Assembly: GCA_947630715.1 (NCBI GenBank)
Contig: CANRIP010000021.1
Coordinates: 1 to 51,069 of the forward strand
DNA length: 51,069 bases
Origin: an uncultured Acetatifactor sp.
GTDB lineage: Bacteria; Bacillota; Clostridia; Lachnospirales; Lachnospiraceae
Direction of reading: 5' to 3'
The translations under genes and the position numbers were made by a program. Positions 43,073-51,069 of the stretch are shown piece by piece. How positions within the stretch are numbered: position 1 is the first letter of the stretch; every line of letters starts with the position of its first letter. The notes under the pieces are model-generated. The model ran no database searches. It had not been told where the DNA came from and saw nothing but the letters and a program-made list of their open reading frames with translations.

Positions 43073-44116
43073 TTACCGCCAGATCCCCTCTCCCAGAGAA
43101 GTAATAAAACCGGATAATTCCTCCGCCATCCCTTCCGCCTCCGGGATCCGGATGTGCCCCGGCGTACCCCTGCCGTTGTTACGGTACAGGAAATGATGGA
43201 GCCTGTCATCTCCGGACTCCCGGCACACCTGTTCTATGGCCCTGTCCCAGCTTGGGTCATGGTTTAAGATGGTGGTGGCGGCAATGATGGTGGCATCCGG
43301 GTAAATCGTCCGGAGTTTTTTCAGGAAATTCCCGTAGCGCATTCTCCAATGTTTCGCCTTTTCCCCTTGGTAATCCGCCGCCATGTAATCCTCCGGATTC
43401 CCGTCATTTTGTCCCAAAGCGACGATCACCACCTGGGGCCGGTAAAGGGAAAAGTCCCATTCCTTGATTTCTCCCAGCCTGGGATTATACTGCAGCTTGT
43501 CATAGATTTGTTCCATTCCGATATAATCCGGCGCATGAAACCATCCCGTGCCGTTTAAAAGGGCCGCGCCGCCCTGCGCAATGTCATGGATCCTGGCGTT
43601 CAGCTTTCTGGCCGTAATCCAGGAATACGAATAATAGCTGTTGGAATACTGCCCGTCATGGGGAGGATCCGGCTGCCCCACACAATCCACCGCTTCCGAA
43701 ACCTCTCCCGCGGAAACGCTGTCCCCGTAAACCTCAATCCTGCGCTCCGGCTCCTCCGGGGGCCGGCACAAAACCGCGCCCTGAGACAGCTCCACGCCCA
43801 GAAACGTCATGATATGACAGGCGTCCATGCGTTTATAAAGCATGACCTCATGCTCCGTGTCAGGCAGATGTTCCGCCAGCGTAACCGTGACGGTTCCTTC
43901 CTCCGCCAGCTTTACCTTGCTCATCTGTCCGTCGATCAGGCATCCCAGATAGCTGGTGGCGTATTCCCTGCGATTGGCAACGGTCGCTTTCACTCCCGTA
44001 CCGCGGAACCGAAACCTGACGTAACTGCAGGGAAACAGCATCACAGGGGCTTTCGGGTCGGAAAAATCAATCCTTCCGCAATAAATCAGATTTTCATGAT
44101 CCGGTGAGACAAACAT
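43073..44116 (-). CDS. CE2-family acetyl esterase (SGNH hydrolase with N-terminal jelly-roll domain)
   Basis: A 347-residue esterase likely removing acetyl groups from manno-oligosaccharides. The N-terminal beta domain (about 1-120; FRFRGTGVKATVANR) is followed by the SGNH fold: Ser in VYGDSVSAGE (about 130), the Gly/Asn blocks IAQGGAALLNGTGW and LGQNDGNPEDY, and the C-terminal GHIRIPEAEGM with the catalytic histidine (about 320). No signal peptide, so cytoplasmic. It is last in the manA-epimerase-phosphorylase group, as CE2 enzymes are in Roseburia mannan loci. Start has AGGAG upstream. Confidence 0.88.
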   Translation of the reverse strand: MFVSPDHENLIYCGRIDFSDPKAPVMLFPCSYVRFRFRGTGVKATVANRREYATSYLGCLIDGQMSKVKLAEEGTVTVTLAEHLPDTEHEVMLYKRMDACHIMTFLGVELSQGAVLCRPPEEPERRIEVYGDSVSAGEVSEAVDCVGQPDPPHDGQYSNSYYSYSWITARKLNARIHDIAQGGAALLNGTGWFHAPDYIGMEQIYDKLQYNPRLGEIKEWDFSLYRPQVVIVALGQNDGNPEDYMAADYQGEKAKHWRMRYGNFLKKLRTIYPDATIIAATTILNHDPSWDRAIEQVCRESGDDRLHHFLYRNNGRGTPGHIRIPEAEGMAEELSGFITSLGEGIWR

Positions 44117-44137
44117 GGCCTTCTCCTCTCTCGGCGG

Positions 44138-45313
44138 TTATCGCTGTTGTTTCAGATACTCCAGATTCCTTCGGATCAAATCGCATCTTTGCGCCACGCA
44201 CTCCACGCTCCGCAGAGGATCCTGGGGGGTATGGAACACATAGTCCACCAGCTTGTCCACAGTGGTGGTAGCCACATGGAGCCTGGTGTCGCTGGACGCA
44301 TAATAAATATAAACCGTCCCGTCCTCGGCGGCGATTGCGCCGTTGGTAAACACCACGTTGGAAACATCCCCGGTTCGCTCGCCGCCCCTGGGCCCGATCA
44401 AAAGCCCGGAGGGCTCCGCGATCACCCGGGAGGGGTCCTTCAGATCCGTGGCAAACGCATAAATCACATACCGGAGGCCGGCCGCCGTGTTTCTCACCCC
44501 GTGGGCGATATGGATCCAGCCTTTTTCCGTTTTGATCGGCACCGCACCGGCGCCGTTCTTTGCCTCCGTGATGGTATGGTATTTGCGCAGAGACGTCATC
44601 TTTTCCTGGTCTATCACCGCTTTGGTAATGTCCTCGCAAAGACCGAAACCGATGCCGCCGCCCGACCCGGTATCGATGAAATCATCCATGGGCCTGGTGT
44701 AAAAGGCATATTTTCCATCCACAAACTCCGGATGCAGCACCACGTTCCTCTGCTGGGGAGAATGGAGCGTCACCAGATTCGGCAGTCTCTCCCAGGTCTT
44801 CAGATCCTTAGTCCGCACAATGCCGGCGGCGGCCACCGCGGCGGAAAGGTCATTCACGGAAGTATCCTTGCTCTCGGAACAGAACACCCCGTAAATATAA
44901 CCGTCCTCATGTTTGGTCAGGCGCATGTCATATACATTGGTTTCCTCCGGGCAGACATCGTCCAGCAACACCGGATAATCCCAAAACCGAAACCCGTCGA
45001 TGCCGCTCTCACTCTCCGCCACGCCGAAAAAGGATTTCCTGTCGTTGCCCTCAATCCTCGCCACCAGATAAAACTTCCCGTTCAGCTCAATGGCGCCGGA
45101 ATTCATCACCGCGTTCACTCCCAGCCGCTCCATGAAATAGGGATTTGTCTCCGGATTCAGGTCATACCGCCAGGTCAAAGGAATATGATCCCTGGTCAGC
45201 ACCGGGTTCTCATAGCGGTCGAAAATACCGTTGTAAAAGTCTGTTTTCCGATTTTGCAGAGCGATCAGCTTTTCATATTTCGCCTGTTCCTCATAATATT
45301 TCTCATGCAGCAT
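44138..45313 (-). CDS. GH130 4-O-beta-D-mannosyl-D-glucose phosphorylase
   Basis: A 391-residue inverting phosphorylase. The sequence [20 protein letters not shown] near the N-terminus, the catalytic-aspartate block [14 protein letters not shown] (about 124) and [16 protein letters not shown] C-terminal region fit GH130 subfamily 1, which splits beta-1,4-mannosyl-glucose with phosphate into mannose 1-phosphate and glucose. Its ATG overlaps the epimerase stop by 11 bases, matching the known coupling of the two reactions. No signal peptide. Subfamily assignment is from motif memory. Confidence 0.87.
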   Translation of the reverse strand: MLHEKYYEEQAKYEKLIALQNRKTDFYNGIFDRYENPVLTRDHIPLTWRYDLNPETNPYFMERLGVNAVMNSGAIELNGKFYLVARIEGNDRKSFFGVAESESGIDGFRFWDYPVLLDDVCPEETNVYDMRLTKHEDGYIYGVFCSESKDTSVNDLSAAVAAAGIVRTKDLKTWERLPNLVTLHSPQQRNVVLHPEFVDGKYAFYTRPMDDFIDTGSGGGIGFGLCEDITKAVIDQEKMTSLRKYHTITEAKNGAGAVPIKTEKGWIHIAHGVRNTAAGLRYVIYAFATDLKDPSRVIAEPSGLLIGPRGGERTGDVSNVVFTNGAIAAEDGTVYIYYASSDTRLHVATTTVDKLVDYVFHTPQDPLRSVECVAQRCDLIRRNLEYLKQQR

Positions 45314-46481
45314 CGATATTCCTCCTTATCACTTCAATGCACATCCTGCCGTTATGATAGGGACATTTCCAGGGCTCCACAATGGGTTTGCCCGCCACAG
45401 GTTCCCCGGATTTTGTCACCATCCAGTACCACTCGGAGCCTTCTCTCCCATCGATCACATGAGCCTTGATAAACTCCCACTCCGCCTTGGCTGCCTCCAG
45501 GTACTCCCTGTGATCGGGCTGCATCTGATAGCCGTTTAAAAATCCAACCACCGTCTCCGCCTGTACCCACCAGATCCTGTCCTCATTCACCACGCCTTTT
45601 TCGCATTCGTTTGCCAGGGAATTGCCGTCAAAGGCAACCCGGTAAATCTGCTCCGTCAGATCCAGAATCATCGGCCGCAGCTTATCTGTATAGGCCGGAT
45701 CCCCCAGGATCTCCAATCCTCTTTGCAGCAGCCAGGCCGTCTCAATATCGTGCCCGTAGGAATGCAGATCCAGAATGGAATGCATCTCCCGGTCGAAAAA
45801 AACCTCCTGCCTGTGAAGTTCCGGATGATAAACCTTGGACGCCACGGTATCCAGAATCCAGTACAGCCTTTTTTTCACCGACGGCTCCCGGCTGACCCGG
45901 TACAGTTCCGTGTAGGCCTCAAACACATGCAAAAGGGTGTTCATGGTTTTCTGGGCGATGACGCCGTTCTCGGACAGCTTATCGTTGGTGATTTCCCGAA
46001 ACTCGCGGTCGAACGCCTCCCGATATCCGATCTCGTCCGTGCACCGTTTCTCGATCATGTGATACAGCTCCATGGCGGTATCCAGCGCCTCCCTGTCCCC
46101 GGAGGCGTCGTAATAAGAGGAGAGCGCGTAGATGGCAAAGGCCTGATTATAGGTGTGCTTGGTAGTATCCAGCGGTCTGCCGTCATAAGCCACGGACCAG
46201 TACACGCCTCCCCACTCCCTGTCCAGGCAGAACCGTTTCATAAACTCATAGCCGTGCCTGGCCTGTTCCAGCAGGCTTTCCTCCTGTAAAAGAAGATACG
46301 CGTTGGCAAAAAACCAGGTGATTCTGCTGTTTAAAATACACCCCTTTTCCGCCTTTTGATCCACCTTCAGCTCCTGATCCATATAGCCGTAGTATCCGCC
46401 GTAGGTATCGTCCCTCAGCCCTTCCCAGAAGGGGATAATATCCTTTGTCAGATGCTCCCTTACCTCTTGCGCCATCTTCAT
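45303..46481 (-). CDS. Cellobiose 2-epimerase (AGE family)
   Basis: A 392-residue alpha/alpha-barrel epimerase converting the reducing-end mannose of mannobiose to glucose (or cellobiose to glucosyl-mannose). Signature segments include [50 protein letters not shown] and [13 protein letters not shown]; the conserved histidines of these blocks are the catalytic pair. With the GH130 phosphorylase it forms the two-step intracellular mannobiose pathway. It overlaps the phosphorylase gene by 11 bases. Confidence 0.92.
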   Translation of the reverse strand: MKMAQEVREHLTKDIIPFWEGLRDDTYGGYYGYMDQELKVDQKAEKGCILNSRITWFFANAYLLLQEESLLEQARHGYEFMKRFCLDREWGGVYWSVAYDGRPLDTTKHTYNQAFAIYALSSYYDASGDREALDTAMELYHMIEKRCTDEIGYREAFDREFREITNDKLSENGVIAQKTMNTLLHVFEAYTELYRVSREPSVKKRLYWILDTVASKVYHPELHRQEVFFDREMHSILDLHSYGHDIETAWLLQRGLEILGDPAYTDKLRPMILDLTEQIYRVAFDGNSLANECEKGVVNEDRIWWVQAETVVGFLNGYQMQPDHREYLEAAKAEWEFIKAHVIDGREGSEWYWMVTKSGEPVAGKPIVEPWKCPYHNGRMCIEVIRRNIDAA

Positions 46482-46593
46482 ATCGATTTCCTTTCTCCGG
46501 GGATTTCCCTCTGCCCCCCGGGGCCGTCTTCCCCTGCCCCTCAGGCCCTTCTCCCGGTTTCCCTGTCAATCCTCCGTACACTGTCCTGTCTTG

Positions 46594-47577
46594 TCAGCCG
46601 CAGACGGAAGACGCAATCAGCCCCATATTCCCTTCCAGACGCACCGTGCCCAATCCGTTCGGCAGGATGAAGTGATCTCCCTTGCGGATCCCGTGTCCGC
46701 AGATCCGACCCTCCCCCTCTATCACGCTCATAATCATAAAGGGAGTGTCCTGCTCAAAGGCCGTCTCTCCCCGAACCTCCAGTTTCCACACGCGGTAGCA
46801 GCCGCAGGCAATCAGCAGACAGAGCCGGTTGGGCTCGCAGTCGGCCTCGATCTGCTCCGCCCGTTTGATCCCGCCCTTCCCGGCTTCCGGCCCTACGGCG
46901 ATCACGTCCAGGCTTTTCTCAATATGAAGTTCCCTTTTCCTGCCGTTCTGCATCCGGTCATAATCATACACCCGATAAGTGATGTCGGAGCTTTGCTGGG
47001 TTTCCAAAATCACAAGGCCGGCGGTGATGGCATGGACGGTTCCCGGATTGATCTGAAGGAAATCTCCTTTTTTGACGGGGACATACCGCAGAAATTCCTT
47101 CCATCTGCCCCCGCGGACCATCTCTGCCAGTTGTTCTCTGGTCTCCGCGTTGTGCCCCATGACCAGAGACGCGTTTTCCGGCGCGTCCAATATGTACCAG
47201 CACTCCGTCTTCCCCAGAGAGCCGTTCTCCCATTTGGCCGCGTAGGCATCGTCCGGGTGAACCTGAATGCTTAAGTCGCTCTGGGCATCGATGATCTTCA
47301 CCAGCAGGGGAAAGCTGCTTTCCCTGCGAAAACCGAACAGCTCCGGCGCCTCCCGCCAAAGCTCGCTCAGGTGCTTCCCCGCATACCGCCCCTCCCTCAC
47401 GGTGCAGTCGCCGTGAGGGTGGGCGCTCACCGCCCAGCACTCCCCCGTCTGCGGGGAGGGGATCCGGTATCCCCAGTCCTTTTGCAGTCTGTCCCCTCCC
47501 CAGATCATTTCCTTAAAGACAGGATTCAGAAACAGTATTTCCCTGGTCTCCGTTTCCGTTCCCATTTTTCTATCCAT
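46594..47577 (-). CDS. manA: Mannose-6-phosphate isomerase, class I
   Basis: A roughly 327-residue zinc cupin enzyme linking mannose 6-phosphate to fructose 6-phosphate. Zinc-site and substrate blocks are visible: MIWGGDRLQKDWGY, GECWAVSAHPHGD, IQVHPDDAYAAKWENG, KTECWYIL and PGTVHAITAGLVILET. The start is ATG 47575-47577 or 4 codons later at 47565; neither has ideal spacing from AAAGGA. It heads the mannan group, which lacks a phosphomannomutase in this window. The reading extends further upstream without resemblance to the family. Confidence 0.92.
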   Translation of the reverse strand: MDRKMGTETETREILFLNPVFKEMIWGGDRLQKDWGYRIPSPQTGECWAVSAHPHGDCTVREGRYAGKHLSELWREAPELFGFRRESSFPLLVKIIDAQSDLSIQVHPDDAYAAKWENGSLGKTECWYILDAPENASLVMGHNAETREQLAEMVRGGRWKEFLRYVPVKKGDFLQINPGTVHAITAGLVILETQQSSDITYRVYDYDRMQNGRKRELHIEKSLDVIAVGPEAGKGGIKRAEQIEADCEPNRLCLLIACGCYRVWKLEVRGETAFEQDTPFMIMSVIEGEGRICGHGIRKGDHFILPNGLGTVRLEGNMGLIASSVCG

Positions 47578-47647
47578 TCCTTTCGCTTCGCTCAGGCACA
47601 AAACGTTATGAAAATGGTTTCGATACTGAACATTTTGTGTTATAGTT

Positions 47648-47676
47648 AATTTAATAATTAGGCATCCCGGTATCAA
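47648..47676 (-). promoter_or_regulatory. Possible promoter of the manA-epimerase-GH130-CE2 group
   Basis: Minus-strand TTGATA (47671-47676), 17-base spacer, TAAATT (47648-47653). Start near 47641. The -10 is only a partial match. Confidence 0.35.
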
Positions 47677-47749
47677 TGGCTGATGCACCCACCCGTTAAG
47701 TGTTGATATGCAGGTGGCCTCTTTCCAAAGGTGGGAATACCATAATTCA

Positions 47750-47771
47750 GGCTCACTATGTGAGTCTTTTT
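47750..47771 (+). terminator. Rho-independent terminator in the manA upstream region
   Basis: Seven-base-pair stem with one G-U pair, loop TAT, and five T on the plus strand. No plus-strand gene precedes it, so it must end an RNA or an antisense transcript from manA. Confidence 0.6.
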
Positions 47772-47802
47772 CTTGTGTCTTGCTACCAATTTTGGCTCAA
47801 TT

Positions 47803-47916
47803 TACTATTTTCAATCTTACACCTCATTTCCGCGCTGATCTTTGCGCATAACGAGTTTGTGTCAAGCAGTGCGCGGACACAAATCTCGCGATTGAAAATT
47901 TTAATTTTCAATCTTC
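47803..47916. repeat. AT-rich palindromic intergenic element
   Basis: Positions 47890-47913 form an 11-bp inverted repeat with a 2-base centre (GATTGAAAATT as arm). A second copy of TTTCAATCTT lies at the other end, near 47809-47818. Between them TTTGTGTC (47856-47863) pairs with GACACAAA (47876-47883). It looks like a dispersed palindromic element rather than a gene; the short minus-strand frame across it has no ribosome site. Confidence 0.45.
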
Positions 47917-48050
47917 TTTCCTCCTTCGACGGCCCAACCGTTACCGGGTCCGTCTTCACACAGCAAATCATACCACACTTTCAGGAACCGGACAAGATCA
48001 TATCCGGAAATAAACGCTCCCCCCATCCGCCCAAATTCCTCCCGCCTTTG

Positions 48051-48079
48051 TTGACAGAAGGAACCGCGGAAAATATAAT
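48051..48079 (+). promoter_or_regulatory. Perfect consensus promoter of the alpha/beta hydrolase gene
   Basis: TTGACA (48051-48056), 17-base spacer, TATAAT (48074-48079): a complete sigma-A consensus. Start near 48086, then GGAGG ahead of the ATG at 48130. Confidence 0.8.
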
Positions 48080-48129
48080 AAAAACAAAACCGCTCCCAGC
48101 AGGGCGGAACCAAAGCGGAGGATGATGGG

Positions 48130-49722
48130 ATGGGAATGACGGAAAGGCCTGCCGTTACCGTATTGCCGGACGGCGGAAAATACTGGGAACATGAGTATAA
48201 GACATTTTATCTGAAGGCGTACATACCCGCAAACGATCTGGACGGGCAGACAAACAATTACGGATTCCGGGCGCCGCTTCTCCTGGTCTTTGAGGAAAAC
48301 CGGCAGAGCCGGGACGAGGCCGTCAGCTTTGCCAGAAACAGCGGGCTTGGCGCCATTGCCGCCGCGTCGGATACCGGCGTCTTCTTTCTGTATCCCACGA
48401 ACGGCGGATGGGAAAACGCCACGGAGGCATTCTACGGGGACGTGATTGCCGAAGTCAAAATGGACCCCGTCTACTCGGACGGAATCGCCGCGATCACAGA
48501 TTTTTTTACCCGGCAGTTCAAGGGATATTTTATACGCGGAGCCGTTTTCCGGGCGGATATTTACAGTTTTGGCAAATCCGCGGATTATGTGGCCACGCAT
48601 CTGCTGAAAACCCTTCAGGGGGAATACCTCTGGGGGCCTGGAGAGATTACCCCCGCCATGTGTTCCATGCAGGGGCTGAGCGTGAAACCCGCCGTGGAGC
48701 GCCGTGATATCGGCATTTTAAGCATAGGGAATTCCGAGGAAATCAACGCCGCGCTGCAAGGCTGCCAAAATATCCTGATCAAACAGGAGCCGGATTACCA
48801 AGCCGATTTTTACGGCTTTGTGAAACAATTCAAAATGTGGTGCGGACACATGGAATTCGAGCCGGACTTACAAGCCATGCATATGACGGAGGAAGCCGGC
48901 TGTACGCTGGTCAAAACTTCCTCGGACAACCGGGGTGCGTTCAAGGGCTGCCCGGAACACAAGGTAGGGTATTTCGCCTATTATAACAACGATCTGTTTA
49001 CAAAGGGCCCCGCCCCTTTGGTGATGGGCTTTCACGGCGGCGGTGATTCTGCCCTGTATCTGACCTTTGTATCCGGCTGGTATGAGGTGGCGCATCAGTA
49101 CGGTTTCCTGTTCGTTTCTCTGGAAAACCACCAGAACGTTACCGCCACAGAAATCGTAGAAGTGATAGAAGACCTGAAAAAGCGTTACCCCATCGACGAG
49201 CATCGCATTTACGGAACCGGGTTTTCCATGGGGAGCGGCAAAACCTGGGATCTGTTTCAGGAGTATCCCCTGGTCTTTGCGGGTCTTGCCCCGGCCAGCG
49301 CCCTGTTTCCGGTGAAAGACAATCCCTTCAGCCCGCCCCTCGGCGACAGGCTGAATCTGACCGTCCCGGTGCCCATCTTTTATTCCGGCGGCGAGGAATC
49401 TCCCCTCCCCGAATTACCCTGTCAGGCGGACTCCGCTTTGGAAAGAATACAGTACGCGGCCGAAGTGAACCGTCTGAACAGGAAATTCCGCATCCGCTAT
49501 GAAGACAAAGAAAGCTGGGCCGATCCCATATGGGGAGAGCCGGGCGACCGGGTAGAGAAAAAATATGACCCGACCCGGGACAGCTATCTGACCATCCGCT
49601 ACTACGACAGCGACGACGGCGTCTGCCGAACTGCGTTTGCCAGTGTCAGCGGGCAGGGCCATGAATGCCGGCGCCATACCTGTGCAAACGCCTGGGAGTT
49701 TATCTCGCAGTTTACCAGATAA
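48130..49722 (+). CDS. Two-part alpha/beta hydrolase (polyhydroxybutyrate-depolymerase/feruloyl-esterase-like)
   Basis: A 530-residue protein without signal peptide. The C-terminal half is an alpha/beta hydrolase: oxyanion loop [13 protein letters not shown] (about 300), nucleophile Ser366 in [12 protein letters not shown], the aspartate region [13 protein letters not shown], and a late histidine in [12 protein letters not shown] (about 510). The N-terminal 200 residues ([19 protein letters not shown] and further) look like a second, degenerate hydrolase-type domain without a serine motif, since [15 protein letters not shown] has a Gly-Lys-Ser instead of GxSxG. Substrate is unknown; an ester on plant polysaccharides would fit the neighbours. 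Divergent from manA. Confidence 0.78.
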   Translation: MGMTERPAVTVLPDGGKYWEHEYKTFYLKAYIPANDLDGQTNNYGFRAPLLLVFEENRQSRDEAVSFARNSGLGAIAAASDTGVFFLYPTNGGWENATEAFYGDVIAEVKMDPVYSDGIAAITDFFTRQFKGYFIRGAVFRADIYSFGKSADYVATHLLKTLQGEYLWGPGEITPAMCSMQGLSVKPAVERRDIGILSIGNSEEINAALQGCQNILIKQEPDYQADFYGFVKQFKMWCGHMEFEPDLQAMHMTEEAGCTLVKTSSDNRGAFKGCPEHKVGYFAYYNNDLFTKGPAPLVMGFHGGGDSALYLTFVSGWYEVAHQYGFLFVSLENHQNVTATEIVEVIEDLKKRYPIDEHRIYGTGFSMGSGKTWDLFQEYPLVFAGLAPASALFPVKDNPFSPPLGDRLNLTVPVPIFYSGGEESPLPELPCQADSALERIQYAAEVNRLNRKFRIRYEDKESWADPIWGEPGDRVEKKYDPTRDSYLTIRYYDSDDGVCRTAFASVSGQGHECRRHTCANAWEFISQFTR

Positions 49723-49747
49723 CCCGCCTCCCACACCCGAATCCCGC

Positions 49748-49782
49748 AGAAAACGCCCCGTGGCCTTCCGGCCCGGGGCGTT
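49748..49782 (-). terminator. Terminator of larC
   Basis: Arms AACGCCCCG and CGGGGCGTT with an inner GGCC-TTCC-GGCC hairpin (49752-49782), followed on the minus strand by TTTTCTGC. It lies about 135 bases past the larC stop and 30 bases past the hydrolase stop, so it may serve both strands. Confidence 0.6.
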
Positions 49783-49916
49783 GCGGTTCCCCTCCACCCG
49801 GGAGGGATAACGCTGCATTTTATGATGGCAGCCTGGGTGCCTGGAGCCCCCGCAAGCCGTATGAAACGGTTCTTTTCATGGAAGCGCCTTATTCATGCTC
49901 CCCATCTGGTAACCGT

Positions 49917-51069
49917 CTACATCCAGGGCGACATACAAAAATCCGATTTCGTGAAAGCGCCGTTTCCATCATGGGGACTCTTTTCCAGAGCGGGGCTGCT
50001 CCACGATACGTCTTCCAGACACTTCTTCACTTCTTCCATGCTGAGAGCCCGTTTCCGCGCAATCTGAGCCAGATCCTCATATTCATACTTTGCGCGTGAC
50101 ACGCCATAACCGGAGGAAAGCTTGCGGCGAACCTCCCCGTACGGAGTGTGCACCGTTTCCATCCGGCGGTCCAGCAGATACCGATGGACTGCTGTTTCGC
50201 GCACACCGATGGTGGAGGTATACTGAAAAATCAAATGCAGCATTTTTTCGCGGTCCTGCTCTCTGCACATGACCCGGAACAATATGCCGGGACGGGATTT
50301 TTTCATGCCGATCGGAACGGTGAACACATCGTTGGCGCCGCCTTCCAAAAGGCGTTCCATGGCAAACCCGATCTCCTCAGCCGTCATATCGTCCACATTG
50401 CAGGAAAGCTCCAAAACCACGTCCGTTTTATCCTCTCCTTCGCCGAGCATGGCGCGGACGCAGTTTGCCGTTTCAAAATCCTTTTTCCCCATGCCGTAGC
50501 CAATGGCCTGGGTTTTCATCACAGGCATATCTCCGAAACGCCGGACAAAATGTTTGAGCAGAGCCGCTCCCGTAGGGGTACACAGCTCCCCCTGGATGCC
50601 GCCCCCATAAGCGGGTACGCCCTGAAGGATAAACGCCGTGGCGGGCGCCGGGACAGGCAGGATCCCGTGAGCGCATTTGACATGGCCGCTCCCGACGTGA
50701 ACGGGGGAGCATACCACCTCGTCCGGCGCAAGCTCATTCATCAAAAGGCAGACCGCCGTAATGTCCGCGACCGCATCCATTGTGCCAACTTCGTGAAAGT
50801 GAATATGGGAAACGGGAACCCCGTGCGCCCGGCTTTCCGCCTCGGCGATCAGTCCGTAAACCGAAAGGACATCCTTTTCCACTTTTTCCGGCAGCTTTAA
50901 ATCCGCCACGATATGCTCTATTTCGTGCATGCTGCTGTGATGATGGTGTTCGTGATCGTGGGAATGGGCCGGATCCTGAGTCTGGTCATGATGATCATGG
51001 TGGTGCTGATCATGGTCATGATCGTCATGATGGGGCTGATCCTGATCCTGATCGTCATGGTGGGGCTGA
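49917..51069 (-). CDS. larC: Nickel insertion protein LarC (pyridinium-3,5-bisthiocarboxylate mononucleotide nickel chelatase), 5' end outside the window
   Basis: About 384 codons of LarC are visible; the N-terminal part of the protein lies beyond 51069. LarC inserts Ni into the pincer cofactor of lactate racemase and related enzymes. The frame, open to the edge, begins in a His/Asp/Gln-rich metal-binding tract (about 51067 down to 50932, with HHHDHHDQ and HDHEHHHHSS), then VHFHEVGTMDAVADI, the PVPAPATAFIL and GELCTPTGAALLK blocks, and the C-terminal domain with ELSCNVDDMTAEEIGFA and GYGVSRAKYEYEDLAQIA. Both halves that are separate (larC1/larC2, joined by frameshifting) in Lactobacillus plantarum are fused in one frame as far as visible. 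Confidence 0.92.
   Translation of the reverse strand, partial: QPHHDDQDQDQPHHDDHDHDQHHHDHHDQTQDPAHSHDHEHHHHSSMHEIEHIVADLKLPEKVEKDVLSVYGLIAEAESRAHGVPVSHIHFHEVGTMDAVADITAVCLLMNELAPDEVVCSPVHVGSGHVKCAHGILPVPAPATAFILQGVPAYGGGIQGELCTPTGAALLKHFVRRFGDMPVMKTQAIGYGMGKKDFETANCVRAMLGEGEDKTDVVLELSCNVDDMTAEEIGFAMERLLEGGANDVFTVPIGMKKSRPGILFRVMCREQDREKMLHLIFQYTSTIGVRETAVHRYLLDRRMETVHTPYGEVRRKLSSGYGVSRAKYEYEDLAQIARKRALSMEEVKKCLEDVSWSSPALEKSPHDGNGAFTKSDFCMSPWM

Larger units (their letters stand above)
47618..47771 (+). ncRNA. Candidate small RNA with own promoter and terminator
   Basis: On the plus strand, TTTCGA (47618-47623), a 17-base spacer and TATAGT (47641-47646, extended TG) would start a transcript near 47653. 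It ends at a 7-bp hairpin (GGCTCAC/GTGAGTC, 47750-47766) followed by TTTTT (47767-47771). Inside, two nested helices can form: GGTAT (47669-47673) with ATACC (47737-47741), and CCCACC (47688-47693) with GGTGGG (47730-47735). The same CCACC could instead pair with GGTGG at 47713-47717. No start codon with ribosome site is seen. The sequence matches no RNA class I recognise. Confidence 0.4.

Noticed and set aside
47609..47622. Catabolite-response (cre) site in the manA leader, TGAAAATGGTTTCG
   Set aside because: It has at least two mismatches to the consensus, including core bases, and overlaps the candidate small-RNA promoter; too weak to list.
47783..47971. Minus-strand 62-codon ORF as a gene
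   Set aside because: It runs through inverted repeats, has no ribosome site, and is better explained as a read-through of a palindromic element.
49822..50067. Plus-strand 81-codon ORF overlapping the larC end
   Set aside because: No ribosome site or family; most of it is antisense to the conserved LarC C-terminus.

Overview
The window looks like a chromosomal segment of a high-GC member of the Clostridia, most likely Lachnospiraceae. This rests on the peptidoglycan type (MurE with the meso-DAP motif DNPR), a SCIFF peptide with its radical-SAM maturase next to a fused SecDF, the conserved Firmicutes block priA-def-fmt-yugP-rsmB-rlmN-prpC-prkC-rsgA, and an intracellular manno-oligosaccharide phosphorolysis module of the kind known from Roseburia and Ruminococcus. 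No rRNA, tRNA, CRISPR array or intact insertion sequence was seen.

Layout. Positions 1-3120 are an AT-richer graveyard of mobile and defence genes, all on the minus strand: a Fic gene cut at its active-site motif, an HTH gene with two internal stops, pieces of a type III DNA methyltransferase, an intact AbiEi antitoxin next to a truncated and fused AbiEii toxin, and the first codons of a large serine recombinase. At 3156-6443 a plus-strand hybrid sensor kinase with two substrate-binding sensor domains has its own strong promoter. From 19154 down to 6463 the minus strand carries murE and the translation, primosome and Ser/Thr-kinase block. A Nudix gene (19.3-19.8 kb) follows. From 29133 down to 20203 comes a second minus-strand series: TIGR04086 membrane protein, SCIFF peptide (a 48-residue ORF), SCIFF maturase, SecDF, glutathione peroxidase, zinc-ribbon membrane protein, RecJ and a PfkB-type sugar kinase, ending at a clear terminator.

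From 29.3 to 37.2 kb lie a CNNM/CBS transporter (plus strand), a Na/Pi cotransporter with a PhoU-like tail, pstBACS with a cell-wall amidase as first gene, and a small membrane protein. From 37.2 to 42.9 kb (minus) are a heterodimeric ABC exporter, a phosphopantetheinyl transferase and hisS. From 43.1 to 47.6 kb (minus) manA, cellobiose 2-epimerase, GH130 phosphorylase and a CE2 esterase form a cytoplasmic route for acetylated manno-oligosaccharides: deacetylation, epimerisation of the reducing end, phosphorolysis to mannose 1-phosphate and, after a mutase not in this window, entry to glycolysis through ManA. A structured intergenic region (47.6-48.1 kb) may encode a small RNA. A two-part alpha/beta hydrolase under a perfect consensus promoter and the 3' part of larC, with its His/Asp-rich metal tract, complete the window.

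The most unusual non-gene signal is a set of three intergenic minisatellites (13.7, 19.85 and 21.1 kb). They are unrelated in sequence but share a 13-bp period. A fourth 26-bp-period (2 x 13) duplication sits directly upstream of the prpC promoter.
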